Part shown: one piece after another, positions 1 to 10,881 of the stretch
How positions within the stretch are numbered: the first letter of the stretch is position 1
How the letters are laid out: every line of letters starts with the position of its first letter
Translations under genes and position numbers: made by a program
Assembly (NCBI RefSeq): GCF_020921035.1
Contig: NC_063151.1
Span: forward strand, 6,944,001-7,008,000
Direction of reading: 5' to 3'
From: Rhodamnia argentea
Taxonomy: Eukaryota; Streptophyta; Magnoliopsida; Myrtales; Myrtaceae
DNA length: 64,000 bases
Notes under the pieces: generated by a model
The model's input: only the letters and a program-made list of their open reading frames with translations
The model's database searches: none
What the model was told of the DNA's origin: nothing

Positions 1-3000
1 CATTTGGTGGTACTTGTTTCCAGAACTCTATACCAAGACACAGAAGGATGATCATTAAATCGGCCAAGAAACTGAAGAAAGGTAAAATGCAATTAAAGGA
101 AGCAGAAACTCGAATCACTGGCGACGGCATTAGAGTAGCTTAGCTATAAATATGTGAGGACCGTTTTAGTCATGTTTTGGTGGGGACAATACACAGTCGT
201 GGATTTAAGGTCTTCAATATAGTTCAAAAAATAGTCAGAACCATCAAAGCACCTGCCCTTCAGGAAGTTACTAAAAAATATGTAGAACGATAATACTGAA
301 GGAATTAAAAATGTCTGTTATGTTCTTGTTTCATACAGTAAGGGGGGAAAATATTCGCAAGAACCAGATTTAATAGAAAACATTAAGCAGGAGAATCGTC
401 AATTGTAATTCAAAAAGACCTTATCATAGAATCCAGAAACTATTACCTATATAGTGTTTTGCATCTCTCCTTGAAGATCTATGGAGTTCATCCGCACGAA
501 CACGTAACTCATCACTGCAACGCCACATAGACAACTGCACCAAAAGGATGATAATTCAGAGAACTTTTTGGTAGTATGCATCTTAAGTCGATATGCGTAT
601 AATTATCAAGCATATATAAGATTTAAACAAAAACCAGATGTGGATCCCATCTAGCACCTCAAACATAAGATCTTCAATTTGGGAATAGTACAAGTTGGCA
701 GCCATCATTCTAGCTAATAAGCAAACGTCTCTCGTGACTTCAGGGGTTACTCTTGGATTACCTGAAATACACAACTCATCCACCTTCGGAGAGAGAGAGA
801 GAGAATAGCAAAAGTTATCTAGAAACTAAAATTTAGAACTTCTTAAACCAGCAAAGTGCTTATTCCTATATAGAACATCATACCGTCGCGATCACCACCC
901 ATCCAGGAAGAAAATTGAATAAGAGGTGCATTATAAGGAACACGCTCATTGATTCCTATGTTCTTCAAAGCTGTGTCAACCCGGCGTAAGAACTTGGGAA
1001 CACCCTTCCAGATGGTTTCATGGAAATAGCTCATTCCAGCTCTCATCTCATCTTGTGGAGTCGGAGCAGTCCTTCGGATTTCATCTGTACGGAACGCAGC
1101 TTGTATCTGTGCAGGGTCAAGAAAATTCAGAGCGCAGAGGATAAAAGCACCATGGTGATAGTTCAAGAAATGCATTTAGGTTCTCAACTTTAGTGGAATT
1201 TCAACAGATAAGATTCCACTTCAATCTAAATGAAACAATGAATCACTCAAAGTCCAGATAACATGATGTACATGAGGAACTGCCAGTGAAACTTTCACTA
1301 GTGTACAAGAACGAGCATTGTTGCATATTGTGTACATGAGCATCTAGAATAATCCAGAAACAATGAGCAAACTTCATGATTTTGGAAAGGGGTAAGAACA
1401 TCCCACAAAAGCCATTCCTTTTCATCCACTCCAATATTCACAGGCACAAGTAAATTCAAGATCCAACAATCCCCATATCTTTCACCGTTGATATGGGTAA
1501 TTTTATTTTTGGCAAGTAACTAACAACTCATATCAATAGTTGAGGAAGGGGCATGTGTAAACAAGTTATACAGCATCTGCAGCTAGGATATCCAAATAGA
1601 AAACAACAAATAGATAGAGAAAAAGAGAAAAACTCTGGGTTGAGGGAGATAATTGATGACAATAAACTTGCTTTGCTTCATTCTACTCTGTTTGGGTGGA
1701 GTTTCAATGTTTTCAAAAAATAATGCAAGATTTTGATTGTTTACATCCCAAAACTACATTCCACCAAAGATCTGGATGCATGAGGAACCGGTAAACCCCA
1801 AAAGATACCACATCTTAACTTACTTCTTCCCTCAACTTCAAATTACCCACCACTAGTACAGTTCTCAACATTCAATTGATCGAAGGCAAAATAGTTCCAT
1901 CATGCAGTTATTTAACAAACACTCAAGTCAATAGAGAGTGAAAGGAACAGTAAAAACAAGGTCAGTGGAAACACATATAACAGACTTGATTACAAGAAAA
2001 TACCAGTAAAGCAGAATTCTAGTGCGAGGGAGAAAAGTATTAAATACCTCTCTCTGAAGTGCTTCATCAAGCTCCTGCTTGTCATCAGGAGTGATGTCTT
2101 TAGCGTAGAGTTGGGCCAAACAATCTCGGATTCTGGGCATGATAGCCATAGGAAACAATCAAATGACAGGATCCTCTCAAATAACATGGAGTATCACTCG
2201 ATGGAGTTGAAACTTCAGACCAAGAGCGAAAAATCGGTTTTGCAATAAGGTTATTAAACAATCAGAATTGCCAAATAAAATATAGAACAGATGATAGAAG
2301 TCCGAGCTGCCCATATTAAAGGGATAGAGAGCAGACCTTCCATGCTTCTGAAGCAAAGATCTTCGCACTGACTGCGTAGGATGAGCAGTCAAGACAAGAT
2401 CCACTGTTTGATTCTTAAGAGCATCAAATACTTCTTCAGGAGACTTCTTCAGCTGCACCACAAGCCTCTTGAGCGTCTCTTCGATGTCCGACTCAGTTGT
2501 GGCATTGTTCTCATCAGCAAAATCCCCCTTCTTCAACTTGTTACGCCTACGGTAAGCAATCTGAACCTCCTCAGCTAAGTTTGCCAAGTTAAGCATGTTG
2601 GAGAAAGATTTGGAAACAACAATGGAATCGCCAGGATCCAAACTGGTCAAAACATTTCCCAGCTCCTCCAGCTTTTGAGGATCATGTTTGCCTTCATACT
2701 CAGCAGAAAGCTCATAGCACTCTTGCACCTAAACATCACAATTTATATTACAGAAAGCCTCTCCTTCGCAGATTCTATAAAGTACGCAAGATTACTATTA
2801 ATAAACAGAAAAGACCAGATTGATGAGAACCATAAACGATAAGGAATAAAATTGTCACCAATAAGCGGAAGGAAAAAGTGAATATTCACTGGATGCTAAA
2901 CTAGGCAATGGAATTTACAGAATTCCAAACATTCAACTCCAGATTACGACAAAAATATTTTGCGTTCCTAGTATCCTGTTCCATTGCATATCGGCAGAAC

Positions 3001-3191
3001 AAACAGTGAACACATCGTACCGTCTCCTTGAGATCTTCGCCGTGCAAGTCCTGAAGAATATCGAGGAACCGATCCAGCAACAAGGCGTCGTACTCCACCA
3101 ATTTGTCATCCTCGCTCACCTTCGACGGAACCAGAAGCCTCAGTTGCGCATCGATGGACGCCAGCTTCTCCAGGTTCCGATTCGCCGCCAT
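1..3191 (-). CDS. PPC: Phosphoenolpyruvate carboxylase, plant type (5' part, cut by window edge)
   Basis: Cytosolic enzyme that carboxylates PEP with bicarbonate to oxaloacetate, feeding the TCA cycle and organic-acid metabolism. Seven exons read on the minus strand in one consistent frame: 3191-3021, 2728-2337, 2132-2048, 1106-884, 761-658, 534-447 and 27-1 (continues off the window), all with GT-AG junctions. They give about 363 of the usual ~965 residues. The N-terminus carries the plant-type phosphorylation motif (LASIDAQLR, Ser12), so activity is probably controlled by PEPC kinase. The catalytic-histidine signature [20 protein letters not shown] spans the end of exon 2, and [20 protein letters not shown] crosses the exon 4/5 junction. 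The start was chosen because the next residues match plant-type PEPC directly. No damage is seen. Which family member (PPC1-like or PPC3-like) is not resolved, since both Arabidopsis copies share flanking genes with this window. Confidence 0.97.
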
Positions 3192-3507
3192 CCCTCGATT
3201 CGAGGCCCCGTCACTACGATCACCGAAGAAAACCCAGAGAATTTATAGAAGGGCCCTAAACTTTTCATCACAGGCACACAGAATCAGATCAATCAAAACC
3301 CATATGGCAATCAAATCTGAGATCCGGTAGTCCGGGAAAAAATCAATGCCGATCGGTCGGGAAAACGGAGAATCCATCACAGTCTCGACAGTGTAAAAAG
3401 ATTGCTTCCTTTTCGGGACGCAGATATGGAGAAATGGGGATTCACAGTTCTGGGTAGACAATATGTACCTGATGTGAAGCGACTGAGACTGAGATTGGAG
3501 AGAGAAG

Positions 3508-3530
3508 GAAGAAGAAGAAGAAGAAGAAGA
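3508..3530. repeat. (GAA)n microsatellite in the PEPC leader
   Basis: About seven GAA units (CTT on the PEPC sense strand) in the expected 5' untranslated region. CT/CTT-rich leaders are common in plant genes. Confidence 0.7.
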
Positions 3531-3607
3531 TCGATGGAGGAATCAGTAGCGCATGCGAGAAGAGAGAAGTGCGAAGTGTGAGATCCAGAGGAGGGCGCAG
3601 AATGGCA

Positions 3608-3614
3608 ATTTATA
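3608..3614 (-). promoter_or_regulatory. Probable TATA box of the PEPC gene
   Basis: Read on the minus strand the sequence is CTATAAATT, about 420 bases upstream of the PEPC start codon. A start site about 30 bases further on would give a leader of some 390 bases that includes the GAA repeat at 3508-3530. A CAG|GTACAT donor-like site near 3470 allows a 5'UTR intron, but no acceptor stands out. Confidence 0.45.
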
Positions 3615-3828
3615 GACAAAGTCTCGGATCAGAAAGCCCCGTCGAAACTCAGAAAGTCGCTGCTATCTTTCTCTCTCTCTAAAAATCTGCATGTGGGCTT
3701 GTCGTTTCTCTCTCTGTTCGGCGTAACATATGTTCGCTCACGAGGCATGCAAAAAAAAAAAAACAATACACACGCTCGCTCTCCCTTGTTTCTCTCTCTA
3801 GATTCCGAGATTTCCTGAGCGGGCGTCG

Positions 3829-3955
3829 TTGATGCGTCCGACGTGGAATTTCCTCCTGGGGATCAAACCTTCCAATTAGGCGCGGGCTTCGATGATGCGT
3901 CCGACGTGGAATTTCCTTCTGGGGATCGATCGAAATCATCGAACCTTCCAATCGC
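3829..3955. repeat. Short tandem duplication, two ~62-bp units
   Basis: The segment starting GATGCGTCCGACGTGGAATT occurs near 3831 and again near 3893, each followed by TTCTGGGGATC-like sequence and then AACCTTCCAAT. The second unit has a small insertion. It lies upstream of the PEPC promoter. Confidence 0.7.
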
Positions 3956-4017
3956 GGATGGCCAATATATATAATTATTTATATAAAAAATTTATATATA
4001 AATATAAAAAAAAAAAA

Positions 4018-4460
4018 TATCAAAACAAATGTTGGATTCAACGTTGTTTTCCCATCCCGATCTCTTTTTCGAGATTTGGTTTTTTGTTTTTGGAAATTTT
4101 TAAAAGCTTTTTACTGCGGTTGTTTTTTTGGTTCGTTTCGATTGAACATTTTGGTCAAGCCCTTTGCGTATGTTTTTAATGGCATAATTTATTGCAAATT
4201 TAGTGCTGATTAAATTAAGCACGTAATATACGATTAAAAAAAAATTTAACACTAATTGCGGATGGTGAAAAAGAAAAAAAATCAAAACATATCGAATTCA
4301 ACGTTGTTTGCCTCCCGATTCTTTTGTCCGGGGGGGAAATAAAAGCTTCCGCCATGGGTTCGTTTCGATTGAATTAATTCCCCTTGGTTTTTGGGGGAAA
4401 TGCAAATTTAGTGCTGATTAAATTAAGCACGTAGTACACTAAAAAAAAATTTAAGCACGT
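4018..4460. repeat. Diverged tandem duplication in spacer
   Basis: Two copies of a ~200-260-bp unit, about 4018-4240 and 4281-4460. Each begins with ATCAAAACA plus a TTCAACGTTGTTT block, and each contains GGTTCGTTTCGATTGAA and CAAATTTAGTGCTGATTAAA. Indels separate the copies. No coding content is seen. Confidence 0.65.
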
Positions 4461-5282
4461 AGTATGGGAAAAAAATAATTATTTGGGTGCGATGTTAGAT
4501 TTGGAAAATGATCAAAGGGAGTCTATGGTGGTTATGTTATATAACAACTAAAACTAAAAGCTGCTTTTGGTTGTGAAACTAGGAGTGGCCATGGCAACGC
4601 TTATGCTCCGAACAAAAGTTGATTATCCTATTTCTGAAGAGAATTACATTATTTTTACTCCTTTAAGTGGTTTCAAAATTACTTTTGGAGTAAAAAAATG
4701 AAGTCGCATAACCAAACAGATTTCTGCTCTAGAAATTGCGTTACCAAAACGGATTTTTGCACAAGAAGCACTTTTGAAGCAAAAATTCCGCTCCATAAGT
4801 GTTGTCATGCACGCTTAAATTTTTTTTTATTTTTGGGTCGTTTGAACCCGAACCATCTCAAAAAGTTTTTTACGGGTCTGTTTTGGAGAGCACGGAGGAA
4901 AGGAAAAGGGGATGTAAAATTTTAAAATTCCCCTCCTCGCCTCCTCACATGAATTTCGTAATTAAACATACTTTCACGGCTGGCTCTTCATTTTTCTCCC
5001 TCGCCCTCCTTCCCAAACAAAGCAAAAGTTATTAGCCAATCGGAATCATCATGTATTTGCAGCGTTGTAAGTCGTTTTCGTGATTATCTAGGGTACGAGA
5101 GATGGAGGATCAATTGCCATATTATTGAGAAATTTAGTAAGTATTATGGTAAACAAAAATAAAAATAGAAATAACCCGGAGTGCCCTTTTTATGCGTGGG
5201 GTTATTGCATAATTTTTCAATTAAACGATGGAGATGGGACTGCGATGATCTTAGAGTGGACGGTTTTTTTCCGTTGAAGGAT

Positions 5283-6490
5283 TGTGGAAAAACCGTACAA
5301 AAAGAGGGACTAGCTGTTGATATTGCCGCCGCCCTGAGCAGTAAGGTCAATGCATGTGAATTATCAGACACCACGTGGGGTTCACATGATCAAACGGATC
5401 GTATGTAACAGGATTAAATAAGTGGATGGGAATAAATAAAGTCCGATGGCAAAAAATGTAGCTTTTGTATTAGCATGAAAGATTATTTTTTTATGATGGG
5501 ATGAGTCCAATGATGAAATTGGACTCACTCTATATTAGAACCATGCCTTTGTTACAAGTTGTGATCGGATGAATCTAATGATGGAATTGGAATTAAACTA
5601 ACTAAAAGCATGTCTTCTTTGTTAGTTGGAGACTAAGAACCTCTAGTTGGAGGACTATCTAGGGAACGACATAACTTCTAATGTAAGAGGAACCCTACAA
5701 AATCAATCAATGCCTTTATGTAAATAATTTAGACATTCGTTGTACTTTTTAATGCTTGTATAATGAGAGAAAGACCGTAAAAAGGAAGGCCTAGCTGTTG
5801 ATATTGCTCCCGTCTTGAGCAGTAAGGCCAATGCATATGAGCCGTTAGACGTCACGTGGGGTCCACATGATCCAACGGATCGTTTGCATTGGGATTATTT
5901 AGGTGGATGGAAATAAATAAAGCCCGAAAAAGCCAAGAAAAGTAACTTATGCACTGACATGAAAAAGTATTATTTTTTACAATGGATTGAGTGCAATGAT
6001 GAAATCAGACTTCCTCTATATTAGAACCATGTCTCTGTTATATGTTGCGAGGGGATGAATCTAATGATGGAAATGGAATTAAACTACGTTAAAAGCATGT
6101 CTTCTTTGTTAGTGGGAGACTAAGAACCTCTAGTTGGAGGACTATCTAGGGAAGGACATAACTTCTAAAGGTAAGAGCAACCCTAGAAAATGCTAAGAGA
6201 CATACTAGCAATGAACTTGTTAAAGATTAAAGTTTGAGTACCATAATATTCTTCTTTCTCGCATTATACAAGCAATTAGAAGTACAGCGAATCTCTGGAT
6301 TATGTACACAGAGGCCTTGATTGGCATTTTTTTAAAGGAAGGATGGAGAGCGAGGGAGGGAAGGAAGGAGCTTCTTTGCTAGTAGGAGACTGAAAACTCT
6401 AGTTTGGAAGACTGTCTTGGGAAGGACATGGCCTCTAACGTAGGAGGAAGAGGAACCATACAAAATGCCAAGAGGTACTGATGTCTTCTT
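5283..6490. repeat. Tandem repeat array, two full ~485-bp units plus a third partial unit
   Basis: Unit A (about 5283-5720) and unit B (about 5768-6200) share long blocks, including TAGCTGTTGATATTG (5311 and 5792), ACGTGGGGT.CACATGATC, and GACTAAGAACCTCTAGTTGG (5631 and 6118), so the period is about 481-487 bases. A third partial unit at about 6371-6490 keeps only the last block (GAGACTGAAAACTCTAG at 6386). No open frame runs through the units. They could be a small non-autonomous element or a local duplication. Confidence 0.75.
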
Positions 6491-6499
6491 TGTAAGAGC

Positions 6500-7770
6500 C
6501 AACGAGTACGCAAAAAATTACTTCATTATGATCCGAGCTTAAAGTGATTTTGTCGAATAGAAATAAGCCCCAAAAAACTTCCCGCCTTTGAGATGTGATA
6601 TCCCAATCATTTTTCGCAATATTCAGTGCGCGATAACGATCGGTCACATCATTCAATGCGAATAATATGCAAAATAAATTTAAATAAACTTAACGTTTCT
6701 CGAAATGCTTCTATCGGCCGGTAGCCAATAGGGTTAGTCCTTCTATGTTTGGGAATATTTTCAAAGTTGGTGAAGAAAATGATGGTGAAGAAGAAAAGAA
6801 AAGGGGAGGAAAAAAGAAGGTGAGGAAAATAATTCTAGAAGTGTCGGCCTTAAAAGTGTGCTATTTAGTTTAATGGAGAGAGAGAGAGAGAGTTCAATAC
6901 TCCAAAGAAATAAAGACATTAAACAAATTTAGTGGCTGAATTATTTGCGCATGCTTGATAAAGATGCAATGAAGTGAGGATGAGGTCATGCGGCACGTCA
7001 CCACAACGGGGCAACATTAGGGCATTCGCGATTTATGACGTCACGGAGTCTCGTTATCCTCATTTTCATATGATATCAAATTAATTGACCCGAGGAATGA
7101 AAATTATAAGCGAGGTTGATAGGTCAGATAAGTAATGCTGATAGCCGGCCGCCCAAAGACAAAGAAGACTGATATGTTGACGGGCTACCATATAAGAGGA
7201 AAGGCACAAATAGTCACGGTCCAAATGTAAATTCCTCCTCGACGGCGACATACAATTTGACCCTTTTGTTACGTCCGTGTCGATTCGTCTCGTCATTAAA
7301 ATAATCCAACTTGATTACAATCGAATCATTTTTATCTAAAATTAATGAAAAACGTGTTGGTCGTCGGTTGTGCTAGTCCGAGTTAGTTATGTCCTATGCC
7401 GGCCCCGAATTTCTCTCGATAGATTCACATTGTCGTGTGGTGTTGAGGCTCGCTGCACTTATCCCCGACCGCTAATTATTCCAACAATAATACAAGAGGC
7501 CGTGCCGGATATAATCTGGATTTCGGCATACATGGAGTTTCCATACACTTCAACTGTTGATGCTCGAAAAGAAAAGATTCCACTTTGGATTCTGGCTGCT
7601 CCGTATATAACGTCATAGCTGTACGTTAGTGAAGACATTTGGTTGCTCCGCCAAAAAGTGACGTGAGCATGACTAGAAATTCCACCAATGTAAAATTCCA
7701 GACTATGAGATGAGTTAATAACAAAAACGAATATTAGTCCAATTTCGATGGCAAGTCTTGACTCTTATCG
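6500..7770. other. Spacer without recognisable genes
   Basis: AT-rich unique-looking sequence with a short (GA)n run near 6874-6890. Open frames here (for example 7370-7618 on plus) are short and match no family I know. Confidence 0.5.
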
Positions 7771-7774
7771 ATTT

Positions 7775-8195
7775 GGGATAATCACATAAATGGTCCTTGA
7801 ACTTTGATCTATTATGTAATGTGGTTTATAAATTATTAATTTGACAAATATGATCCCCGAATTTTAGCACAATATGCAATGTGACATGTGATTTTTAATT
7901 TGACTAATATAGTCCTTAAATTTTTGGAACATGTTTGACTTAGTCCTTGAATTACAGGAAAATTTTCAATGTAGTCCTTCCACTAATTCAAGTTCAGGTA
8001 CGACTTTGAACATTCTTTTATAGTTGAACATGTTTTAAAAGTTGAAGGACCATATTGAATAAATTGAAAGTGCATGGACCACATTACACATTGAGCTATA
8101 ATTCAGGGATCATATTAGTCAAATTAAAAAGTTTATGAATCGCATTTCACATTGGGCCAAAATTCATGGATTATTTGTGTTATTTTCCCAATCGA
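7775..8195. mobile_element. Fold-back (long inverted-repeat) element, family A, copy 1
   Basis: The left arm begins GGGATAATCACATAAATGGTCC. The right arm, read in reverse complement, begins GGGAAAATAACACAAATAATCC, so the ends pair. Inside, both arms are made of repeated ~35-base blocks of the form TGATC-CCGAATTTTAGCACAA-ATGCAATGTGAC, giving a near-complete hairpin of about 420 bp. No coding sequence is present. Related copies lie at 19306-19735 and 21066-21357. This layout fits non-autonomous fold-back/MULE-like elements. The superfamily is not settled, because I see no clear target-site duplication. Confidence 0.7.
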
Positions 8196-8399
8196 TTTCT
8201 ATGTCAAGGCAAGAATTCACTTGGGAAAGAGGAGGTAAAATAAGAACCCTATCTATCCGTTACAAAGAAAATAAAATAAAAGAGAAGCCCTATCACACGG
8301 CTGCTGATATTGACCCCAAAAATAGATGGTGAAATGTTAGCAAAATCGAAAAGCTTTCTATGCATTTTACGAAAAACGTTGTCCGAATAAGGTTGTTTT

Positions 8400-10550
8400 T
8401 TTTTTTAAATCGAAATTAGATAATTCATAAAAGAGCAATTTAGGAAATCTCACGTACAAAATTTACAAAGTTTTACCGTTCATTATCCACTAAATATCAC
8501 GTACAAAATTCAAAATCAAGAGGTTCGGTATGAGATTTTCTTTTTCTTTTTCTTTTTTTCTTTTTTATGAAAATTCGGATACGGAGTGTTATCAATTCCT
8601 CACTTTCAAAGACCTCCCGCTTTATCGGAACGGAATCCGATCAAGAAAAGTCAACCATCGCCGTGAATGTCGCACGCTTCAATTACGACAACGAGGGGGA
8701 CCACTTCCAAGGTTCGGACGTCAGTTTGGACCTTGGGATCCCTGACGGGCGTTACACGAAATCTCTGCATATTTTCAAGAATGGGCCAAAACCAAAGCAG
8801 CAGCCAATCGCGAATGGAGAAATTGATATGATTTCAGTACCCACTCGAGACGAATTTGGACCATCGAGTGGGTCAACCAGACGGTGGATCTTGCAAAGGG
8901 AAGGGCAGGGCAGGCTGCGCATTATGTGCCGGTTAGACTCTTAACATCACCTCATTCTCGAGGTGACCTGGAAAAAAGTCAACGTGAGTTTGGATTACAA
9001 GAACCGAAGAATGGCCGGGTGAATCGCCGAAGCGGCAGGCGTGCTTGGCGTGGTTGCTGACGTGGCCGTTGTGTCATGGCTGCTGCGCGGCCTACGCGAC
9101 TTGAGGCTGTCGTGGCTCCTGTGCAGACTGCGCGGCAGCAAAATAGATGGACGTGCTTATCGTATGAGACGAATAGTGTCGAGGATCGAAGTTGAGAGAG
9201 CGATATCAGTGGTTATTGAAAAAGAGAAGGACGTGAGATAAAGAAGCATGTTCCGAGTGAGATATCAAGATCGTCCAACTCTAATATAATGTTAGACAGT
9301 TCAACCACAAAGCTTAAGTTAATAAGTGAAAGGAGATCATACACATATGTATAGATATATAAAAAAAAACATATGAACGTTGATGGAGGAGGCCTATTGT
9401 GTTTATGTGTATGATATTTCAACAGCCTAGCAAAATGTATTATGAGCTGCACATGGAAATTTGACTAGTGGGGATGGACCCACATACAGGGGGCAGAATC
9501 TGACTACGATATTATCATATGAACATGCGAGTTGCTTTAGAAAAGTTTCGTATCGGAGAATTGATGTGCCGTGAAGCAATTAATGTATCTCAATTAGTCC
9601 ACAGCTCATTAGCTTAAGTTTTTATAGTGGAAATTAGTCTAACTAGATATGTTGATGGACTCAAATTTAACCATTTCTTGGCGATCTCCGATCTCTCCAC
9701 ATGAAGATATCGAGCATGTGCTACGTGCTCCTAATAAAAGGGCTCATAACCGCTGATTGATTGGTGGGTTGGACTCGACGAGGAATCCTTTGGATCATAG
9801 GACAATGAAGGGTGATTTTAAATGGAAAAGCGAACACCGATGAATCGGCTAGGCCATTATCCTTGCTCTCTTGTCCTCGCTTTTCCCATTAAAAACTAGG
9901 CTACGAGCTTGTCGCCTTCAGTTGAATAGCGAGGACAACGGAGCGAGGATAATGGCCTCAACACTCGTTCTGTCAGAGATTTGGTTTATACAATGAATCG
10001 GCATGTCATGGCACGCGGCGAACTGAAATCGACAGGCTTGTCACTTTCTCTTTATAGGGAAAAAGCAGGACAAGAGATCAGAGTGTCATTGAATCCCACG
10101 TTCATCCTGTTATACTGGTTTGAATATGCGAAACGAGCCGGCATGTTGGGGTACGTCCGCGATGCGCATCAACCGAACTTGACAGGTTTGTAGCTTTGGT
10201 TTTCCAAAGGGAACAGCATGACAAATGAGTGAGTATAATTGCATCTAAAACCATTCTGTCAAGTGAGATCTTCCACAGGCTGGGTTGTTTTCAGGCAGTT
10301 GTGGTTTGACTTTGTGTAGCCAAAATGCTCAGATACTGAATTATTGGGATGGTGGGCTTATTCAAACCATGGGATACACCACCACTTTCAGGCTCTGTAG
10401 TGAATTTAGCTGGCCATAATGTCTAAATCATAAAAAATGTGGCTCCTTTTCTTTAATCCAAATCATAGTTAGTGGGCGGTTTCAACGATCTAAATTATAG
10501 CTGCCCAGTCTCATCGTCTCTGCTGAGTTTGTCCTCTGTGTAGATCTAGC
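8400..10550. other. Spacer downstream of the galactosidase gene, no recognised gene
   Basis: Contains a plus-strand open frame at 8567-8944 (125 residues) and another at 9041-9241 that match no family I recognise and have no clear gene context. A short inverted repeat lies at about 9851-9960 (arms containing GGCCATTATCC.TGCTC and GCGAGGATAATGGCC). I would not call a gene here without transcript support. Confidence 0.4.
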
Positions 10551-10881
10551 GTGCCTCACATGGTTAGCCGCAAAGGATGGTTATGTGTGTCAGTCGTCGT
10601 GTCTCGCATGTCGAATTCGGACAACGTTAGCTCGTTTAATTTTGGTTTTCTTGGATTTTGAAATTGGCCATGTTTGTGTTTATGCTTCTTGAAGATAATG
10701 CTGGGGAAATCAGAGGCATTGTGTCCATTGGAAAGTTTAAAAGTGGTGGGGCAATCTTGATTGTCTGGGCTTTTCAACTGTGATCGATCATCATGAGGTT
10801 GAAGGTCTCCGTGATCACTACAGATTGAACTCATATAATAAGGAATCATTTCAGTGCAGTCGAGAACTTGTTCCTTAAAGC

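Noticed and set aside
2381-3330. Plus-strand open frames across PEPC exons 1-2
   Set aside because: They are antisense to exons with clear PEPC motifs.
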